A stretch of 6,815 nucleotides of DNA, taken from Limnochordia bacterium (lineage in GTDB: Bacteria > Bacillota > Limnochordia > Darwinibacteriales > B1SED10-159). Shown here in pieces: positions 6,429-6,815 of this stretch (its first letter is position 1; the number at the start of each line of letters is the position of its first letter). Location: assembly GCA_007132255.1 (NCBI GenBank), contig SLOZ01000173.1, forward strand, positions 1 through 6,815, given 5' to 3'. Position numbers and translations under genes: made by a program. Under the pieces are notes generated by a model. The model searched no databases. It was not told the origin of the DNA and was given only the letters and a program-made list of their open reading frames with translations.

Positions 6429-6815
6429 CTATCCGCTCGTCGAAGTCTTTTTCTTGTTGGCTTTCTCCAGTTGAACCCGTTTGTCTTGGACGAACCTTGC
6501 AACGTACTCATCGGCAGGATCTGCCAGGATCTCGTCGGGAGTGCCCGTCTGGACAAATCTCCCTTTGCGCATAACGGCCATCCGATCGCCAAGTCGCATT
6601 CCTTCGTCCAAATCATGGGTGACGAAGAAAATCGTTGTCTTTACACTGGCTTGCAGGTCCACTAACTCATCCTGCATTTCGCGCCGAATCAGCGGATCCA
6701 ATCCACTGAACGGTTCATCCATCAAGAGTACCGGAGGATCGCAAATGAGGGCGCGGGCAATTCCCACACGCTGCTGCATCCCACCGCTCAACTGCGCGGG
6801 ATAGTAGCGCTCAAA
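6429..6815 (-). CDS. Glycine betaine/proline-type ABC transporter ATP-binding subunit (ProV/OpuAA family), partial
   Basis: The last 128 residues of the cytoplasmic ATPase that powers the permease encoded next to it; the start, Walker A and Q-loop lie beyond the right edge. Visible (numbered from the edge): the ABC signature LSGGMQQR (9-16), Walker B VLLMDE with E34 as catalytic glutamate, D-loop SGLD (37-40), and the switch His in FVTHDLDE (H67). PLIRREMQDEL after the D-loop and GTPDEILADPADEYVARFV near the end are typical of the ProV/OpuAA family. Full ProV/OpuAA proteins carry two CBS domains after this point that sense ionic strength. Here the protein stops about 15 residues later with a Lys-rich tail (KANKKKTSTSG), so the CBS pair is absent. 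The open frame shows no sign of a frameshift. Gating by another route, or a non-osmotic uptake role, is possible. Confidence 0.92.
   Translation of the reverse strand, partial: FERYYPAQLSGGMQQRVGIARALICDPPVLLMDEPFSGLDPLIRREMQDELVDLQASVKTTIFFVTHDLDEGMRLGDRMAVMRKGRFVQTGTPDEILADPADEYVARFVQDKRVQLEKANKKKTSTSG

Overview
The window (6,815 bp) looks like a bacterial chromosome segment. Every convincing gene is on the minus strand. The 7TMR-DISM sensor cyclase and the broad protein mix suggest a Gram-negative organism. A marine or salt-tolerant proteobacterium would fit the compatible-solute transporter and the acidic, His-rich protein tail, but this is a weak inference and no taxonomic marker is present.

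Layout in the direction of transcription (right to left): (1) 6815-6429, the C-terminal part of an ABC transporter ATP-binding subunit of the ProV/OpuAA type, cut by the window edge and ending without the usual CBS domains. (2) 6377-5526, its permease partner of the ProW/OpuAB type, with a TTG start. A hairpin 90 bp past its stop probably ends this operon. (3) 5525-4809, about 700 bp with no recognisable gene, several inverted repeats and a short tandem repeat. (4) 4808-2688, a copper-exporting P1B-type ATPase of the CopB class with a CPH motif and a His-rich N-terminal tail instead of a ferredoxin-like metal-binding domain. (5) 2687-2481, a gap of about 200 bp packed with inverted repeats. 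(6) 2480-483, a membrane diguanylate cyclase with a periplasmic 7TMR-DISMED2-type domain, a 7TM region, a coiled coil and a complete GGDEF domain with an intact inhibitory I-site. (7) 482-1, no gene that I can support.

Functionally there are three units: osmoprotectant uptake (ProVW-like), copper detoxification (CopB-like), and c-di-GMP signalling. The two transporter genes clearly form one operon. The copper ATPase and the cyclase are co-oriented but separated by a structured gap, so co-regulation is possible but not shown. No mobile element, tRNA, rRNA or CRISPR array was recognised. I did not find a wholly new system. The strongest unexplained signals are the two perfect 10-bp inverted repeats between the ATPase and the cyclase, the long gene-free stretch upstream of the ATPase, and the CBS-less ATP-binding subunit.
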